Below the pieces are notes generated by a model. The model was not told the origin of the DNA. It ran no database searches and saw only the letters and a program-made list of their open reading frames with translations. Positions 34,659 to 46,635 of a stretch of 64,000 nucleotides of DNA are shown one piece after another. The number at the start of each line of letters is the position of its first letter. Within the stretch, counting starts at the first letter, position 1. This stretch comes from Euglena gracilis (Eukaryota; Euglenida; Euglenophyceae; Euglenales): positions 21,479,295 to 21,543,294 of the forward strand of contig CP154956.1 of the NCBI GenBank assembly GCA_039621445.1, given 5' to 3'. Position numbers and translations under genes: made by a program.

Positions 34659-37600
34659 TGTTGGCTGTTTAGACAGCCACACTCCGGCCTTGAAGTGGCT
34701 CCAGAAGTGAATGTTGGGAAATGGCTGAGTGACGCCATAAATTGGATTTCTTTGGATAGCGCTTTGGAAGGCGCATCCAATGTTGTGGGGGGCTGGCAGT
34801 GGAATTGTAGATTGCCAGGTGCCATCCACCAGACTTTTTTCCAAAGTAAGAGATACCAACTGGGTAAGAAAGGAGCCTGTGGACGCGCGGACCAAATCCC
34901 CTCCAATTTGGAAGGGAGTCCAGTACACAAACATACAGAAATGGACTCAGGGTATATGGTTCAGCCGTAGACCCTGGTCGTGAGGGGTGGGATTTTGCCC
35001 AAATCAGACTGTGGATGATCAGTGGGTTGGACAGGATGGCCACAGGGTCTAGAGGTTCAAGGCCTCTAGACTAGCTTTTACCCTCACAAACACCCCCTGA
35101 AGGCCTCCAGTGCAGCTGGGAGTCCTGAAGGGAGGTTTTGAGGGGAGATTTTGGACCCACAGGGTTTAGACCTCTGGATTGTTCAGAAACTCGCCCTGGA
35201 AAGCACAAGGGAGGTTTTGAGGGGAGTTATTGGATGTCCACAGGGTTTAGACCTGTGGATTGTCTAGAAACGCGCCTTGAAAAGCAAATGGGGGCTAGGC
35301 TGCCTCAGCCATGTCCTAAATGTGACCATTTTGCAGAATGGTTGCATGAGGGGGGGTGGGAAATGCTTTGTGTTTTTGCAGGTTCAATTTTCAAATGGGG
35401 CAAGGCTCGGCATGGAATTTCCGGACCCGAAGTCCATTGGACACAATTTCAAAGATTTGCAAGAATCTTTGGGCCCAAACGGAGGTGAATTATACTGTAT
35501 TTACAGCGCTGCCTCTGCTCGTATCGAATGGTGGACGAAGGAATCTTTTGAGCTTCCAGTCGGGGGCTGATCCAAAACCTTTTCCGAGGCGTGGCAATGA
35601 CAAGGCCCCACTCCTAGATTGGGTTGTCAGAATATTTTTTATTCTCCCCTGACCCAGTGGTGAGGTTTGCAGCCGTGGGCAGGGGTGGGCAGCCTTGGGG
35701 CATTTCCTCCCCTGGACCCCCATTTCTGGAAGTGTTCGGGCCAGAACGGGGGGGGGGCAGCCCTGGGGTATTTCTTCCCCTGGACCCCCATTTCTGGATG
35801 TTTCGGGCCAGAACGGGGGGGGAACAGCCCCGGGGTATTTTTTCCTCTGGACCCTCGTTTCTGGAGGTGTACGGGCCAGAACGGGGGGGGGATCAGATTA
35901 TTATTGCGAACCCCAGTCTCCCAACCTGAGCATGATTTAGCAGAACCGTGCTGGGGTGGGGGGGGGCTGATCGAGGGGTATTTTTATTCTCCCTCGACTA
36001 AGTCGGCTGTGCTTGGATGGAATATTCACAGGGTTCGAAGAATTATTTGCTGCTGTGTGACTTTTGTCAAGGCTGTCCAAGGTTCGTATGGTTATTGGAC
36101 CAGCGACAGTTGAAAGCAACCGACAGCCAAGGTACGCGGCAGCGAGCTTTTTGCAGCGAGCTCCACAGCTTTCTGCGGCTGTGGACCCAGCCCTGGCCGC
36201 GCTGAACCGCTACCCCAATGCCAGAAGGAGTGCCCAGTTTTTATGTCGGAGACTTTTGGTTTCGTCCCCCACCAGGCTCAGGCTGTCGGCCAACACCTGG
36301 GGGGGGGGGGTGTATAAAACCCTGAATTCAGGCTGTTTCATGCTGAATACAGGGTGTGGCAGACCGGATGTTTTTTCCCGACCCTGAAATATGGCTGGCC
36401 GTCCGAATTCATGGGGGGAACAACATTAAATTCCCCCACCACAGATTTACGGCTGTAGACCGATAATCTGGGTTTTGGGGCAGAAATAATGGTTATTTTT
36501 CCCCCCTCCTCCTGAAACATGGGCTGGTGGTCAGGTCGGGGGGGGGGATGAATGTAAATCCCTCCCCAGCAGAAATGCGGCTGGAAGTATGCCGAATTCT
36601 GGGCTGGGGGGGGGCAGCCGGTCAGACATTTCTTTTTAAAACTGTTTCCCCCTGACCTGGGCTGGCCGAGGCCGAAGGCAGGTCGGGGGGGGGGAGGTCA
36701 GGCTGGGCAGACTTTTTTTAAAACTCTTTCCCCCTGACCTGGCTGGCCGAGGCCGAACGCAGGTCGGGGGGGGGTCAGGCTGGGACTTTTTTATACTCTT
36801 TTGCCCCTGACCTGCGCTGGCTGATGGCAGGTGGGGGGGGTCAGGCTGGGACATTTTTAGACTCTTTTCCTCCTGATCTGAGCCGGCTGATGGCAGGTCG
36901 GGGGGGGGGTCTGGTTGGACAGACTTTTTTATGCTTTTTTCCCCTAACCTGGGCTGGCCGATGGCCGAGCCAAAGTCTGTCGGGGGGGGAGTCAGGCTGG
37001 GCAGATTTCTTTATACTCCTTTCTCCCCTGACCTGGGCTGGCCGATGACAGTTCGGGGGGGGGGTCAGGCTGAGCAGCAGGAAATACAGCTTTTCCCACC
37101 CAGCCAATTGAGTTTCCAGTTGACTGACCCGGGTCGTCATGGAACCAATGGCCGATGTCATTTTCAGCCATCTGGCATTTTCAGATGGGCACATGAGGCT
37201 GTTTTAATGGATTCTTTTTTCAGTTCACCCAGCAAGTTTGGAGTCGTTACGGTTGTTTCGTCCACTCAGTGACCCGGGTTGCTGACCCCCAGGTTCAGGC
37301 GTTCAGTAGCAGAGGAATAAGGTTATGTTGTTGTAGCCTGCACAGTTTATAATGTGCCTCCACCAGGTTTTTGGTTTTGCAGAACCGAAGGCCCTGGGGG
37401 GGAGGGCATTTTTATCTCTCCCAGCCGACATCTGGCCGAAAGGAAGCCAATTTATGGGCTGGGGGTTGCAACTTTTTATCTCCCCCCAGCCGAAATATGG
37501 CTGAAAGGATGCCAATTTCTGGGTGGGGGGGGCAGCTCTTTTGGTCTCTCTTCCTCCCCGAACCTGGGTCAGATGATGGCTGGCCGGGGGGGGGGGGGGG

Positions 37601-38729
37601 CAGCAATAATACCCAAAACCACAGATTCGGGATGTGGCCGGTCCAATTTTGCCTCTACCAGGTTTATGGTTGTACCGAACCGAAAACCCTGGTGGGGGAA
37701 GGAATTTAAACGATCAGGATGAGAATGGCTGTGGCTGTGGCAGTGACAGTTCATTTTCTCAGTTTTTTCCCCAGTTTTTTTTCAGGTTTTTTGGGTTCGT
37801 TTGTGCAAAATTTACAGATTTTTCACATCAAATTAAAAAATGCAGATTTTGTCCCAGTGATTTTTTTCTTCTGTTTTTAGACACGGAAAAGATCCAGGAT
37901 TCCGGGGCCAAATTTTAAGGATTTCCACAGTCGGTTGGCATAAAACACATCTCTCCTCTCAACCGTTTCGGGCTGGGTCAGCCCTCAACGGTGGGGGGGG
38001 GGGCTGTTCGAGAAATGTTTTCCCAGAATATTTCAGCCCAAAACATAAACACCCAGGCCAGTTCGGTGACAAGAGCCCAGAACCGGGGGGGGGGGGGCAG
38101 CCCCGCACAGAAATCAGAGTGGGGTCCTTTCCTCAACCTAATTTTTGGCTGTTTAGGGCCGAAATCGGGGGGGTCAAAATGAATTAATTGCCCCCCTGAT
38201 TTAGGCTCGTTCGGAGCCGAAGTACGGGGGGGGGAGGCAGAACACAGAATTTAAAGAACACGTTGTCCCCTCTGCAGGGTCTTCCCATTCTACCTATATT
38301 CTGTTTTGTCTTGCATCTATCAATTGTCTATCCCACGCTTGCACGAACTCAAATGAGCGGTGTGAAACGCACAAGCATGCACACAGCGGGGAATCAGAGA
38401 GGGGAAAAGCAAGTAGGGAGTCCACGGGCCGAGGTTGGGGAAATTCCAGGTTTAACCCCGTCCCTAGTAACAGCCCAAAACACTCCGGGGGGTGGACCTG
38501 AGCCCATCCACCCCCTGCATTCGGTGTGTCCGGTTCCCCTCGAGGGGGCCGGGCAGGATGGTGCGTGTGCCGAGACCACGGGAACTGGAGCCCTCCGGGT
38601 TGCGGGGGGGGACAGTCCCCGGGGGGGATCGGGGCAAAACCTGACGACGCACCCAGGAGTGGCTGACGGCCACGGAACTTTTGAAAATCGATCCTACGCC
38701 GGGGACCCCGAGGACGGGTTCCGCGGACA
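34659..38729 (+). repeat. 3' LTR of retroelement 1 (4071 bp)
   Basis: It starts tgttggctgtttagacagcc and ends gggttccgcggaca. It differs from the 5' LTR at many sites and in minisatellite copy number. It has an extra copy of an 80-odd-bp unit (35126-35290, gggaggttttgagggg...gtttagacct) present once in the 5' LTR, three units of minisatellite 1 (35680-35891), six of minisatellite 2 (36640-37075) and two of minisatellite 3 (37400-37545). The TATA box is at 36313-36319. The second half is clearly the most diverged of the LTR copies in the window. Confidence 0.93.
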
Positions 38730-38733
38730 GGGG
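38730..38733. other. Target site duplication, right copy (gggg)
   Basis: gggg follows the LTR end ggaca and leads straight into aacaggttgtactgcc of satellite A, completing the monomer that was cut at 23023. Confidence 0.75.
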
Positions 38734-38944
38734 AACAGGTTGTACTGCCATTTGAGGCCCTCTTCGATCCCTCCAAAACTGTCGATATCTGGATAGTTTT
38801 TTGACATCCGCATGTTTTTCACACCCGTAGGCACTAATACGGCCGGCAGATGAAAGTAGCTATCCCGGGGAACATAACGGGAACCCCTGATCGGTTTCCA
38901 GTTTTGGGGTCAAATCATGGTTTCCCATGGGGCCATGTAAGGGG
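38734..38944. repeat. Single satellite A monomer between the two retroelements
   Basis: Exactly 211 bp from aacagg to atgtaagggg. It is one complete monomer, in phase with the target site of both elements. It carries the private block ttgaggccctcttcga, shared with the monomer following retroelement 2 (about 50567). Confidence 0.95.
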
Positions 38945-40852
38945 TGTTTGGCTGTTTGGACAGCCACGCTCCGGCCTTGAAGTGTCTCCAGAAGTGAAAG
39001 TTGGGAAATGGCCGAGTGACGCCATAAATTGGATATCTTTGGATAGTGCTTTGGAAGGCGCATCCAATGATATGGGGGCTGGCAGTGGAATTGTAGATTT
39101 CCAGGTGCCATCCACCAGAATTTTTTCCAAAGTAAGTGATCCCAACTGGGTAAGAAAGGAGCCTGTGGACGCGCGGACCAAATCCTCCCCAATTGGAAGG
39201 GAGTCCAGCACACAAACATACAGAAATGGACTCAGGGTATATGGTTCAGCCATAGTCCCTGGTCATGAGGGTTGGGATTTTGCCCAAATCAGACTGTGGA
39301 TGATCAGTGGGTTGGACAGAGAGGCCACAGGGTCTAGAGGTTCAAGGCCCCTAGACTAGCTTTTATCCTCACAAACACCCCCTGAAGGCCGCCAGTCTAG
39401 CTGGGAGTCCTGAAGGGAGGTTTTGAGGGGAGATTTTGGACGTCCACAGGGTTTAGACCTGTGGATTGTTCATAAACTCACCCCGGAAAGCACAAGGGAG
39501 GTTTTAAGGGGGCTTTTGGACGTCCACAGGGTTTAGACCTGTGGATTGTTCAGAAACTCGCCCTGAAAAGCAAATGGGGGCTAGGCTGCCTCCTCCATGT
39601 CCTAAATGTGACCGTTTTGCAGAATGGTTGCATGGATGGGGTGGAAAACGCTTTTTGTTTGTGAAGGTTCAAATAACAAATGGGGCTAGTATCGGCATGG
39701 AATTGCCGGACCCGAAGTCCAGTGGACAGAATTTAAAAGATTTGAAAGATCTTTGGGACCCAAACGGTGGTGAATTATATTGAATTTGCAGTGCTGCCTG
39801 TATCGAATGGTGGACCAAGGAATCTCAGGAGCTTGCCAGTGGGATGAACGATCCAAAACCTTTTTCTGAGGCGTGGTAATGGCAACAATCTACTCCCAGA
39901 TTGGGTTTTCAGAATGTTTTTATTCTCCTGTGCCCCTATAGAGTTCAGCCTCGGGCAGGGAGGGGGGAGCCAGCCATAGGACAATTCCTCCCGGACCCCC
40001 CATTTCTGTAAGAGGTCGCAGAACGGGGGGGGGGCAGCCTTGGGGCATTTCCTCCCCTTGACCCCCATTTCTGGATGTGTTCGGGCCAGAACGGGGAGGG
40101 GGGGGGCTGCCATGGGGTATTTCTTCCTCTGAACTCTCGTTTCTGGAGGTGTGCGAGCCAGAACGGGGGGGGAATCAGACTATTTTTGTTTGCGAACCCC
40201 GGCCTTCATCCTGAGTATGATTTGGCAGAACCGTGCTGGGGGGGGCTGATCAAGGGGTATTTTATTTTCCCTCAACCAAAGTTGGCTGTGCCTTTTGGGA
40301 ATACACTCAGGAATTTCGGAGAATTATTTGCTGCCGAGGGTGATTTTTTATCAAGGTTGTCCAGGGTTCGTATGGTCATTGTACCAGCGGCCGTTGGAAG
40401 CAACGGACAGCCAGGGTATGTGGCTGGTCCAGATTTTGCAGCGAACTCCTCAGCTTTACGCGGCTGTGGACCCAGCCCTGGCTGGGCTGAACCGCGACCC
40501 CAATGCCAGAAGGAGTGCCCAGTTTTTATGTCGGAGATTTTTGGGTTTCTTTTCCCATCAGGTTCGGCTGTCAGCCAACACCTGGGGGAGGGTGTATAAA
40601 ACCCTGAATTAAGGCTGTTTCGTGCCGAATCCAGGGTGTGACAGACCAATTATTTTTTGCCAACCCTGAAATTTGGCTGGCTGGCCGAATTCAGGGGGGG
40701 GGAACGACATTAAATCACCCCCACGACAGATTCACGGCCGTAGACCGATAATCTGGGTTTAGGGGGCAGAAAGAATGGTTATTTTTCCCCCTCCTCCTGA
40801 AACCTGGGCTGGTGGTCAGGTCGGGGTTGGGAGATGTCAATCCCTCCGCAGC
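38945..40852 (+). repeat. 5' LTR of retroelement 2, truncated
   Basis: It starts tgtttggctgtttgg (one extra t) directly after atgtaagggg. It follows the LTR through minisatellite 1 (39958-40171) and the TATA box (40595-40601), then stops in minisatellite 2 at about 40852. In its first 900 bp it resembles the 5' LTR of retroelement 1 (for example ggatatctttggatagtgct and catagtccctggtcatgag) more than its own 3' LTR. Confidence 0.93.
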
Positions 40853-40862
40853 AAAAAAGGTC
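40841..40862. other. Deletion junction, LTR to gag
   Basis: LTR sequence (caatccctccgcagc) passes into gag (ggtcagaaaataattta) through aaaaaagg. A similar string, gcagaaaaaaggtc, occurs in intact gag of retroelement 1 at 28185, so a short homology may have guided the join. About 3.5 kb is missing. Confidence 0.85.
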
Positions 40863-41799
40863 AGAAAATAATTTAATGCAACAAGTTTGAAAGGAATTAT
40901 CAAAAGGAGAGGCAGAAAAATGAGAATTTGGAGAGAGGACTGCAAGAAATCCAACAAGAGGTGAAAGGCTTTCAACAGGAGCAAATGAAGGAAATCAGAT
41001 TGCTCCATGAAAAGCAGAATCAACGAATCCTGACACTGGGTCAGCAATTTACGGTGCTTACCCAGAGACAGGATGCGTTGATACAACAAATTCATGGCAG
41101 GGTCCTGCATAATGAAGCTGTGCAGTCACAGGTCCAGCATAGTTTGATGGGAGGGAACAATCGACAGAAAAGGGGATCCATGATTTGGAGGGCGCTATGC
41201 GAGGTTTTTCGCTGGAACTCCAATCATGCTCGTCCCAAACACAAAATCTGCAGGGGGCAGTTCAAAGTGTTGAGAGAGGACTTCAGTCTGCATTGGGGCA
41301 ACTGGCCAACCAGTTTTTATCTTCAGCAGTAAGGATAAACGATAAACGCCTCCAGGTTGAAAGAGACCTGAAGGAGAAATCGTCATCTTCCACAGTCGCA
41401 GTCCCAGCACCGGTGGTAGTGCCTGTGACTGTGAATGTGGAACCAGTGATAGCGATGCAGAAACCGGCTGACCTTGTGCAGCCTGTTCCTGCACGAGCCA
41501 CCCCTGAGATTGGTTTTGTTTTGGAACCACTTCAAGAAGGTCCAACCTCATTGTTTTCAGGATCTTTTCCTTCATTGCAAAGCGGGAATCAAGGTCCCAC
41601 TTATTCCATTCGACCAGTTTCTGCGGGGGGTGGAACAGGGGGTCAGCACCATCCGGTTTTACCCCTGGGGGGTGACCTGGTGGTGTCAGAAATTGCCAAG
41701 TCGATTAGACCTCCCCGATTCGACGATAGGTCTCCTGATTGGCAGAATTTTGAGGCAGATTGGGAAATGTATTGGCAGGCCATTTCCCTGGGGCAATGA
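40858..41799 (+). pseudogene. gag: gag coiled coil, linker and capsid start (retroelement 2)
   Basis: This is homologous to 28299-29240. The coiled coil (ERGLQEIQQEVKGFQQEQ) is read in one frame to about 41145. A small deletion (retroelement 1 has an extra 'caaagtattgctgg' here) moves the reading to the frame 41185-41799, which covers the Pro/Val linker and the first capsid motif, DWQNFEADWEMYWQAISLG. That block is intact here and frameshifted in retroelement 1. TGA follows GGGCAA at 41797-41799, and the same bases are present in retroelement 1. The 5' part of gag is deleted. Confidence 0.85.
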
Positions 41800-42733
41800 A
41801 GCTGCAGATTTTCGTGTGACAGTCTCAAACAGGAAATTAAATTTCTGCAACGTTCAGGTGCAAAGCCTGGATTCACGTCGGTTTTTGCTCGGATCAAGGC
41901 GAGATATGCACCTGAAAATAATTTTGAAGCCAGGAGGGCTTGGTATAACATTTCGTTGAAGACCCCTGGAAAGACCACCCGGGCAGATTGGAATGATTTT
42001 TGGGTGAGGTTTATGTCAGCCCAACTCAGCGTGAAGGATCCATCTGCCGAGGAAGCAAATCGGTTGCTCCTCAACAGAGTTCCTGATTTTATATCGAAGT
42101 GGATTACTGAGGATTCTTGCATTAAAACACAGAACAATCTCCACGTCAGGATGTTTGCCCCACCTGATTTGTCAGATCAGGTGTTGAGCAACACAATTAT
42201 CAGTTTGGTTGGCACCCCCCCCAAGGCAGTGAAATAAATGGGAGGGGGAGAGTACATTATGGCTTTTGACTCCAGGACTCCCATGGAAAGGTTGATCAAT
42301 TTTAATGGGAGGCGGATTGCCAATTACCCCAGACACCTGCAGATCGAAGTAATAGAGTGGAAAATCACCCTGGATGAAATTTTCAGGCTTGTGGATGACA
42401 AATTGTGGATCCACGAAAGACAGGATAAGGTCCTCAATTTCAACAACCACAAGCCCCAGTATACCAAAACCACACGATTTTCTCCCAAGGTTCTCACCAT
42501 CGACCAGGGTGAGACTGAAATGGAGGGGGAAATTCTCAAGGTGGCAGCAAAATGTGAACCGGCGAAGAAAGTTGACCCGGTTCAACAGCCAGCCCAGCAA
42601 GCCCCGGCCCAGGTGCAGCCGAGGAAAGCTCCACCTTAGGTGCGGCCCCCCCAGCAAAGTGGGCAACACCCACCCGCAAACCGGCAATCAGGTTGTTGCT
42701 ACTGTGGTGCCCCGTCTCACTTCAAACGGTGAG
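41800..42733 (+). pseudogene. gag: gag capsid and CCHC region (retroelement 2)
   Basis: The capsid frame (RADWNDFWVRFMSAQLS, NRVPDFISKWITEDS) is interrupted in frame by TAA at 42235-42237 (AAATAAATG; retroelement 1 has AAATCCATG) and by TAG at 42637-42639 (CCTTAG against CCTGAG). It then reaches the zinc knuckle CCYCGAPSHFKR and the same TGA as retroelement 1. The first two stops are private to this copy, so it decayed further after the two copies separated. Confidence 0.85.
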
Positions 42734-42933
42734 ACGGAATTTGGTGAACCATCCATGGAGGTGGATGCAATTCTGTCTTTTCCATGGATGTCCCAGAATC
42801 ACATTGGAGTTTTTCCCCACCATAAGCCTTGGCCATTGATGAACCATATTTTGCTCTCCTGTACGGTTGGACAGGAGAGAGGAAACAAAAGGAGAAATGG
42901 TGTGGAAAGGACAAAATGAGACGTGTGAGGATG
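42734..42933 (+). pseudogene. Gag-pol junction region (retroelement 2)
   Basis: It is equivalent to 30208-30407 and likewise has no D-S/T-G protease motif. The perfect 9-bp hairpin is kept (ctctcctgt 42854-42862, acaggagag 42871-42879). Only one copy of the segment duplicated in retroelement 1 is present. Confidence 0.6.
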
Positions 42934-43545
42934 ATTGTTGAGGAGGAACCACAAAGGTCCGGTATCCCTACACAAGCACCCATTTCACAGGATTTTGACA
43001 CTGAGTTTGAACATTTCTTGTGGAAAATGAAGTTGCAAGTACCACCTGAGGGTCACAATAGTGACGGTGAAAAGCTCACACGGGCTGAGAGGAGGCGTAC
43101 TGCCAAGGCGTTGCAGCACCTGTTCAATTCCAAGGCCATACGCAACATCGTTGAGGCATGTGAGGAGGAAAAAGTGGATCCCAGAATTCTTGACCTGCGA
43201 GAAAAAATTCAAGGGGATTATGACGGGGTGGTCTTTGACAAGGAACCGCTCAAGGACCCACCTGTCAGAGGCCCATATGGGAATGTCTCAACACCCCTCA
43301 AGGAAGGTGCCGTACCTACCCGAGCCAAACCTTTTCGCTTGCACGGGGAGAAGTTCGAGGCCCATTGCAAAGTGACAAGGGAATGGCAGGATCGGTGGTA
43401 CACTGAAAGAAGTCCTGAGGGGGTGGTCAGCGAATGGATGTCCAATACTTTTGTGGATCCAAAAAAGGATGGTGACTGGCGAGGGGTGGTAGATATGAGA
43501 GGTCCAAATTCCCAGACTCCCATATCTCATATCCACTACCTGTGA
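42934..43545 (+). pseudogene. pol: Start of reverse transcriptase (retroelement 2)
   Basis: One open frame covers the connector (LTRAERRRTAKALQHL, DPRILDLREKIQGDYDG) and the RT fingers (REWQDRWYTERSPEG, KDGDWRGVVDMRGPNSQT). It is better preserved than in retroelement 1, which has a frame change in the middle. The frame is lost at 'cagactcccatatctcatatcc' (about 43518), one base short compared with retroelement 1, and closes at 43545. Confidence 0.92.
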
Positions 43546-45041
43546 TTGAAGATTTGTTGGTGAAACAAGGTGGGAGGCAATTTTTTTCAATCATGGATTT
43601 GAGACAGGCCTTCCACCAGCAACCCTTACACCCAGATAGTCGACCCATCACAGCTTGTTACACTACACTGGGGGTTTTCCAGTGGAGCGTAAATGTAATG
43701 GGTCTGACAAACGCCAGTCAACAGTTCCAACAGATGATGGAGGACGTGTTATCATCGGTGAGGGATGTAGCTGACCCCTTGATCGATGATACCTTGGTTG
43801 GAACTCGGGTGGAGGAGGGGAAGGATCTTCTAGCAGCCCATGACAGGGACCTGAGACGGGTGCTAGAAGTCCTCAAGGATGCCAAATGTATCTGTGATGT
43901 CCGAAAGTGTAAGTTTTTTGTCAAGGGGGTTGCATTTTGCGGCCATGTTTTGGAGAACGGGACCCGTAGACCAGAACCTGGCAAGCTCAGGGCCATTGAG
44001 AAATGGCAAAGGCCACAGACGATCACGGCCCTTAGAGCATTTTTGGGTTTTACGAACTACTACAATTCGTATGTCAAGGAGTATGCACGGGTTGCGTCGC
44101 GACTCCAAGACAAGTTGAAAATTACACGCAGCGAGGGGAAAAAGGGATGCGAAAAACGAATCACGTGGGATAAAGAGGACGAGGAGGCATTTCAGGAAAT
44201 CAAATCAAGGCTTTGTGGGGAGCTCATCTTGCAAAGGGTGAACCCCGACAAGCCTTTTGTCTTGAGAGCTGACGCAAGCCAATATGCAATAGGGGCTACG
44301 TTGGAGCAACTCATAGACGAGGATCGGGCACCGACAGTGGAGGATGTCTTGGCGAAAAAGACATCCCCTGTGGCGTTCATGAGCACGAAGCTCACGGACA
44401 GCCAACAGAATTGGATGCCGAGGGAACAGGAAACATATGCTATGATAGCGGCCCTTCAAAAGTGGGAGTCTTGGATTGGCCTCCAACCCGTCTTGGTGTT
44501 GACGGATCACCGGAGCCTGGAATTGCTGACGAAGGAGGTCCTGGACACCCCAAGCGGACCCCTAGGCCCAAGGGCGCGATGGCACCAACTCCTGTCAAAA
44601 TATGATTTGACAGTTTGTTTCGTGCCTGGAAAGGACAACACAATAGCAGACATCGTTTCCAGGTGGGCTTATCCTGCAAGTGAAGCCGTGAAGGATGTGA
44701 GTCGCCTCGGCACGGCGCAGGACAAGGAAGACGTCATGGCTCTGGTTCGTGAGGAGAAAAGGGAGGAGGCAAATTGCATGTGGCTTAGGCTCCGAGGACC
44801 ACCCACACAGCAAAATGCCTGGATTCGAGGTGTTACCACTCGGAGTGGTAAAGAGACGGGGACCCAGGACATAGGATTGGAAAGTGTACAAGAGGATGCC
44901 TCGTTTGTGGGGGATGTAGGAGGAACAGAACCCCTGCCAACCCCTGCAACACAAGGATCCGAGGAAGTTCAGCCCCAATATGTAGACCAATATGGGAATG
45001 CTCATTGGTCTACCGAGGAGGAGGTGAAAGAGATTGCATGA
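43542..45041 (+). pseudogene. pol: Reverse transcriptase and RNase H, longest intact frame (499 codons, retroelement 2)
   Basis: This is the longest open frame in the window. RT motifs are FSIMDLRQAFHQQPL, YTTLGVFQWSVNVMGLTNAS and LIDDTLVGT (the YXDD box changed to LIDD), with the connection block FLGFTNYYNSYVKEYARV. RNase H follows with RADASQYAIGATLEQ, REQETYAMIAALQKWESW, VLVLTDHRSLELLTKEV and VPGKDNTIADIVSRW, so all four acidic residues are present. The spacer VTTRSGKETGTQDIG leads to TGA at 45039-45041, a single-base change from the GGA/GGT seen in the other copy. The tract is useful for classification, but the upstream frameshift and altered YXDD box argue that it is inactive. Confidence 0.95.
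44833..44851. other. Palindrome at the inversion breakpoint
   Basis: ttaccactc g gagtggtaa has perfect 9-bp arms around one base. In retroelement 1 the matching palindrome marks the right end of the inverted segment (33059-33077). Confidence 0.8.
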
Positions 45042-45429
45042 CCTGTGGTGGATTCTTCAAGCACGGCCGCCGAGGAGCTTGCAAACCCTGCAACCTCTTC
45101 CCGCACGCTCTCTACCACACCAATTCCTAAACCCACACAGGTGGATTTCGGCAAACTCTGGGAGGTGAATTGAGGTTTGGAATACGGGAAATTTCCGAGT
45201 TTTGGTCGTATTTTTGCTTGAACCCAAACACCAGGGATGTCATGGCCCAAGGGTGTGAGGGTGGAGAACGGTTTTATGTATGTGGATGGTCTCATGTGTG
45301 TTCCATGGTGCCTCCAAAACGCAGTGGTCAGGGTTTCCATGCATACCTTAGGCATGCCGGACTCCCACGGCTGTGGGATGCCATGTCCGTACGGTACAAG
45401 TGGGCGGACGAGGCATCGGTGAAAAAGTT
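45042..45429 (+). pseudogene. pol: RNase H-integrase spacer and integrase His region (retroelement 2)
   Basis: The frame continues after the TGA at 45039 (STAAEELANPATSSRTLS) to a second TGA at 45171. A frame change near 45330 leads to FHAYLRHAGLPRLWDAMS, which supplies the His pair of the integrase HHCC zinc-binding domain. This is the ancestral orientation of the segment that is inverted in retroelement 1. Confidence 0.85.
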
Positions 45430-46190
45430 CGTCAAGGTGGTGATGGGTGAGTGTGAGACCTGCCAGGCCTGCCAAAGACCCAGATTCTTGGAAGGTCCTC
45501 TGGCACCCACTCCCATCCCACTCCAGGCGATGATCTCGGTTGCCTTGGACATTTTCGACATGCCACCTGTTCAGCATGAAGGGACCCTCCATAATGCCAT
45601 TGTATTGTGCGAAGACATGCATAGTGGGTGGGTTGTGGCTGTCCCATGTAAGAAACAGGCCTTACAGGGAGCAAAGTGGCAAAAATGATGGTTGCTCACC
45701 AATGGCGACCTTTTGGAGTCCCGAGTGTCGTAACGACGGACCAGGGGGCGCAGTTTATCAGCAGCTGGTAGCAATCAATGCGTGCTTTTCTGGGTATAAG
45801 GCACGCTTTCTCTCCGGCGTATTTTCATAACACCAATGGAAGTGCTGAGAGAGCGGGCCAGCAATTCATCAAGAGAATGCGCAAGATTCAGATCGATGAG
45901 CAGGTTACATGGGTGGAAGCTCTCCCACAGGTTCTGGATAGGCTGCATGACACCCCGGGGGAGGGGGGCCTGTTTCCCTACCAAATTCTGTTTGGTAGGG
46001 AAAGACCTTTGGGAGGGATTCCCAGGGAGCCTCCTTTTGAGTGTGAGGAGGCAAATGCATTCTTCAAGAGGATGAAGGAAATTGATCAAGTGGTGGCAAA
46101 ACGGCTCAACAATTTGCACATTCAGCAATCCTCACAAGTCAACGTGGGGAGGAATGTCTTGAGTGACCTGCAGGTTGGGGCAAAGGTGTG
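45430..46190 (+). pseudogene. pol: Integrase core (retroelement 2)
   Basis: The zinc-finger Cys pair (CETCQACQ), the catalytic Asp (ISVALDIFDMP), the second Asp (VTTDQGAQF) and the Glu (NTNGSAERAGQQF) are present. A frame change near 45660 and TAG at 45769-45771 interrupt the frame. The TAG lies in the same codon as in retroelement 1, which is strong evidence of a shared defective ancestor. From 45778 the frame is open through the rest of the core to the C-terminal domain. Confidence 0.92.
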
Positions 46191-46635
46191 GTACCTGACG
46201 CCACCCAATGCAGATGACAAGCTTGATTCCAAGTGGCTGGGACCGGGAGTGGTAGTCGCAAGGGAGGGGGAGAGCTCATATGTCGTGGAGATAAAGCCGG
46301 GGCACCGGCTGAAGGCTCCACGACGATCATTGAAAGCATACGCATATGATACTTTCGGAGGTGAGGCCCTTCCCTTGTATTATCACAAGCGAACGGTCCA
46401 GGATCCGGACGCGGAGCCGGACGAGTGCATCACAGAAGAAATATTGAGCCACCGCAGGACACCCCAGGGCACCTGTTAATTTCAAACAAAATGGAAAGGG
46501 TCAGATAAGGTGACGTGGGAGCCCACAGGGAACGTTTTCTCCCGGTACAATGCTGACTTAGTAAAGTATTGCAAGGAGAAACGGCTGGGTTTGGTTTTGA
46601 CCAAACATCTCTCCCCCACTCCAACCACAGGGTGA
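46191..46635 (+). pseudogene. pol: Integrase C-terminal domain and chromodomain-like tail (retroelement 2)
   Basis: The frame runs without a break from the core through LDSKWLGPGVVVAREGESS and HRLKAPRRS into the chromodomain-like start ITEEILSHRRTPQG. TAA at 46477-46479 interrupts it (ACCTGTTAA; retroelement 1 has ACCTGGGAA). The same frame then continues from 46480 with the WKGSDKVTWEP block to the TGA at 46633. This copy shows the domain as a single frame with one nonsense change and confirms the one-base insertion in retroelement 1. Confidence 0.83.

Larger units (their letters stand above)
23024..38729 (+). mobile_element. Retroelement 1: 15.7-kb Ty3/gypsy (chromovirus-like) LTR retrotransposon, degenerate
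   Basis: This is a full-length insertion in satellite A. In order it has a 5' LTR (23024-26967), a primer-binding site, a broken gag, reverse transcriptase, RNase H, an inverted spacer and integrase N-terminus, the integrase core, a chromodomain-like tail, a polypurine tract (34648-34658) and a 3' LTR (34659-38729). The LTRs begin tgttgg and end ggaca, and gggg flanks both sides. The order RT, RNase H, IN and the chromodomain-like C-terminus are those of Ty3/gypsy chromoviruses. At least eight frame breaks, nonsense codons and a 599-bp inversion make it unable to encode its proteins. It is closely related to retroelement 2 (38945-50528) and probably gave rise to it, or shares its origin, through a local tandem duplication. 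Confidence 0.95.
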
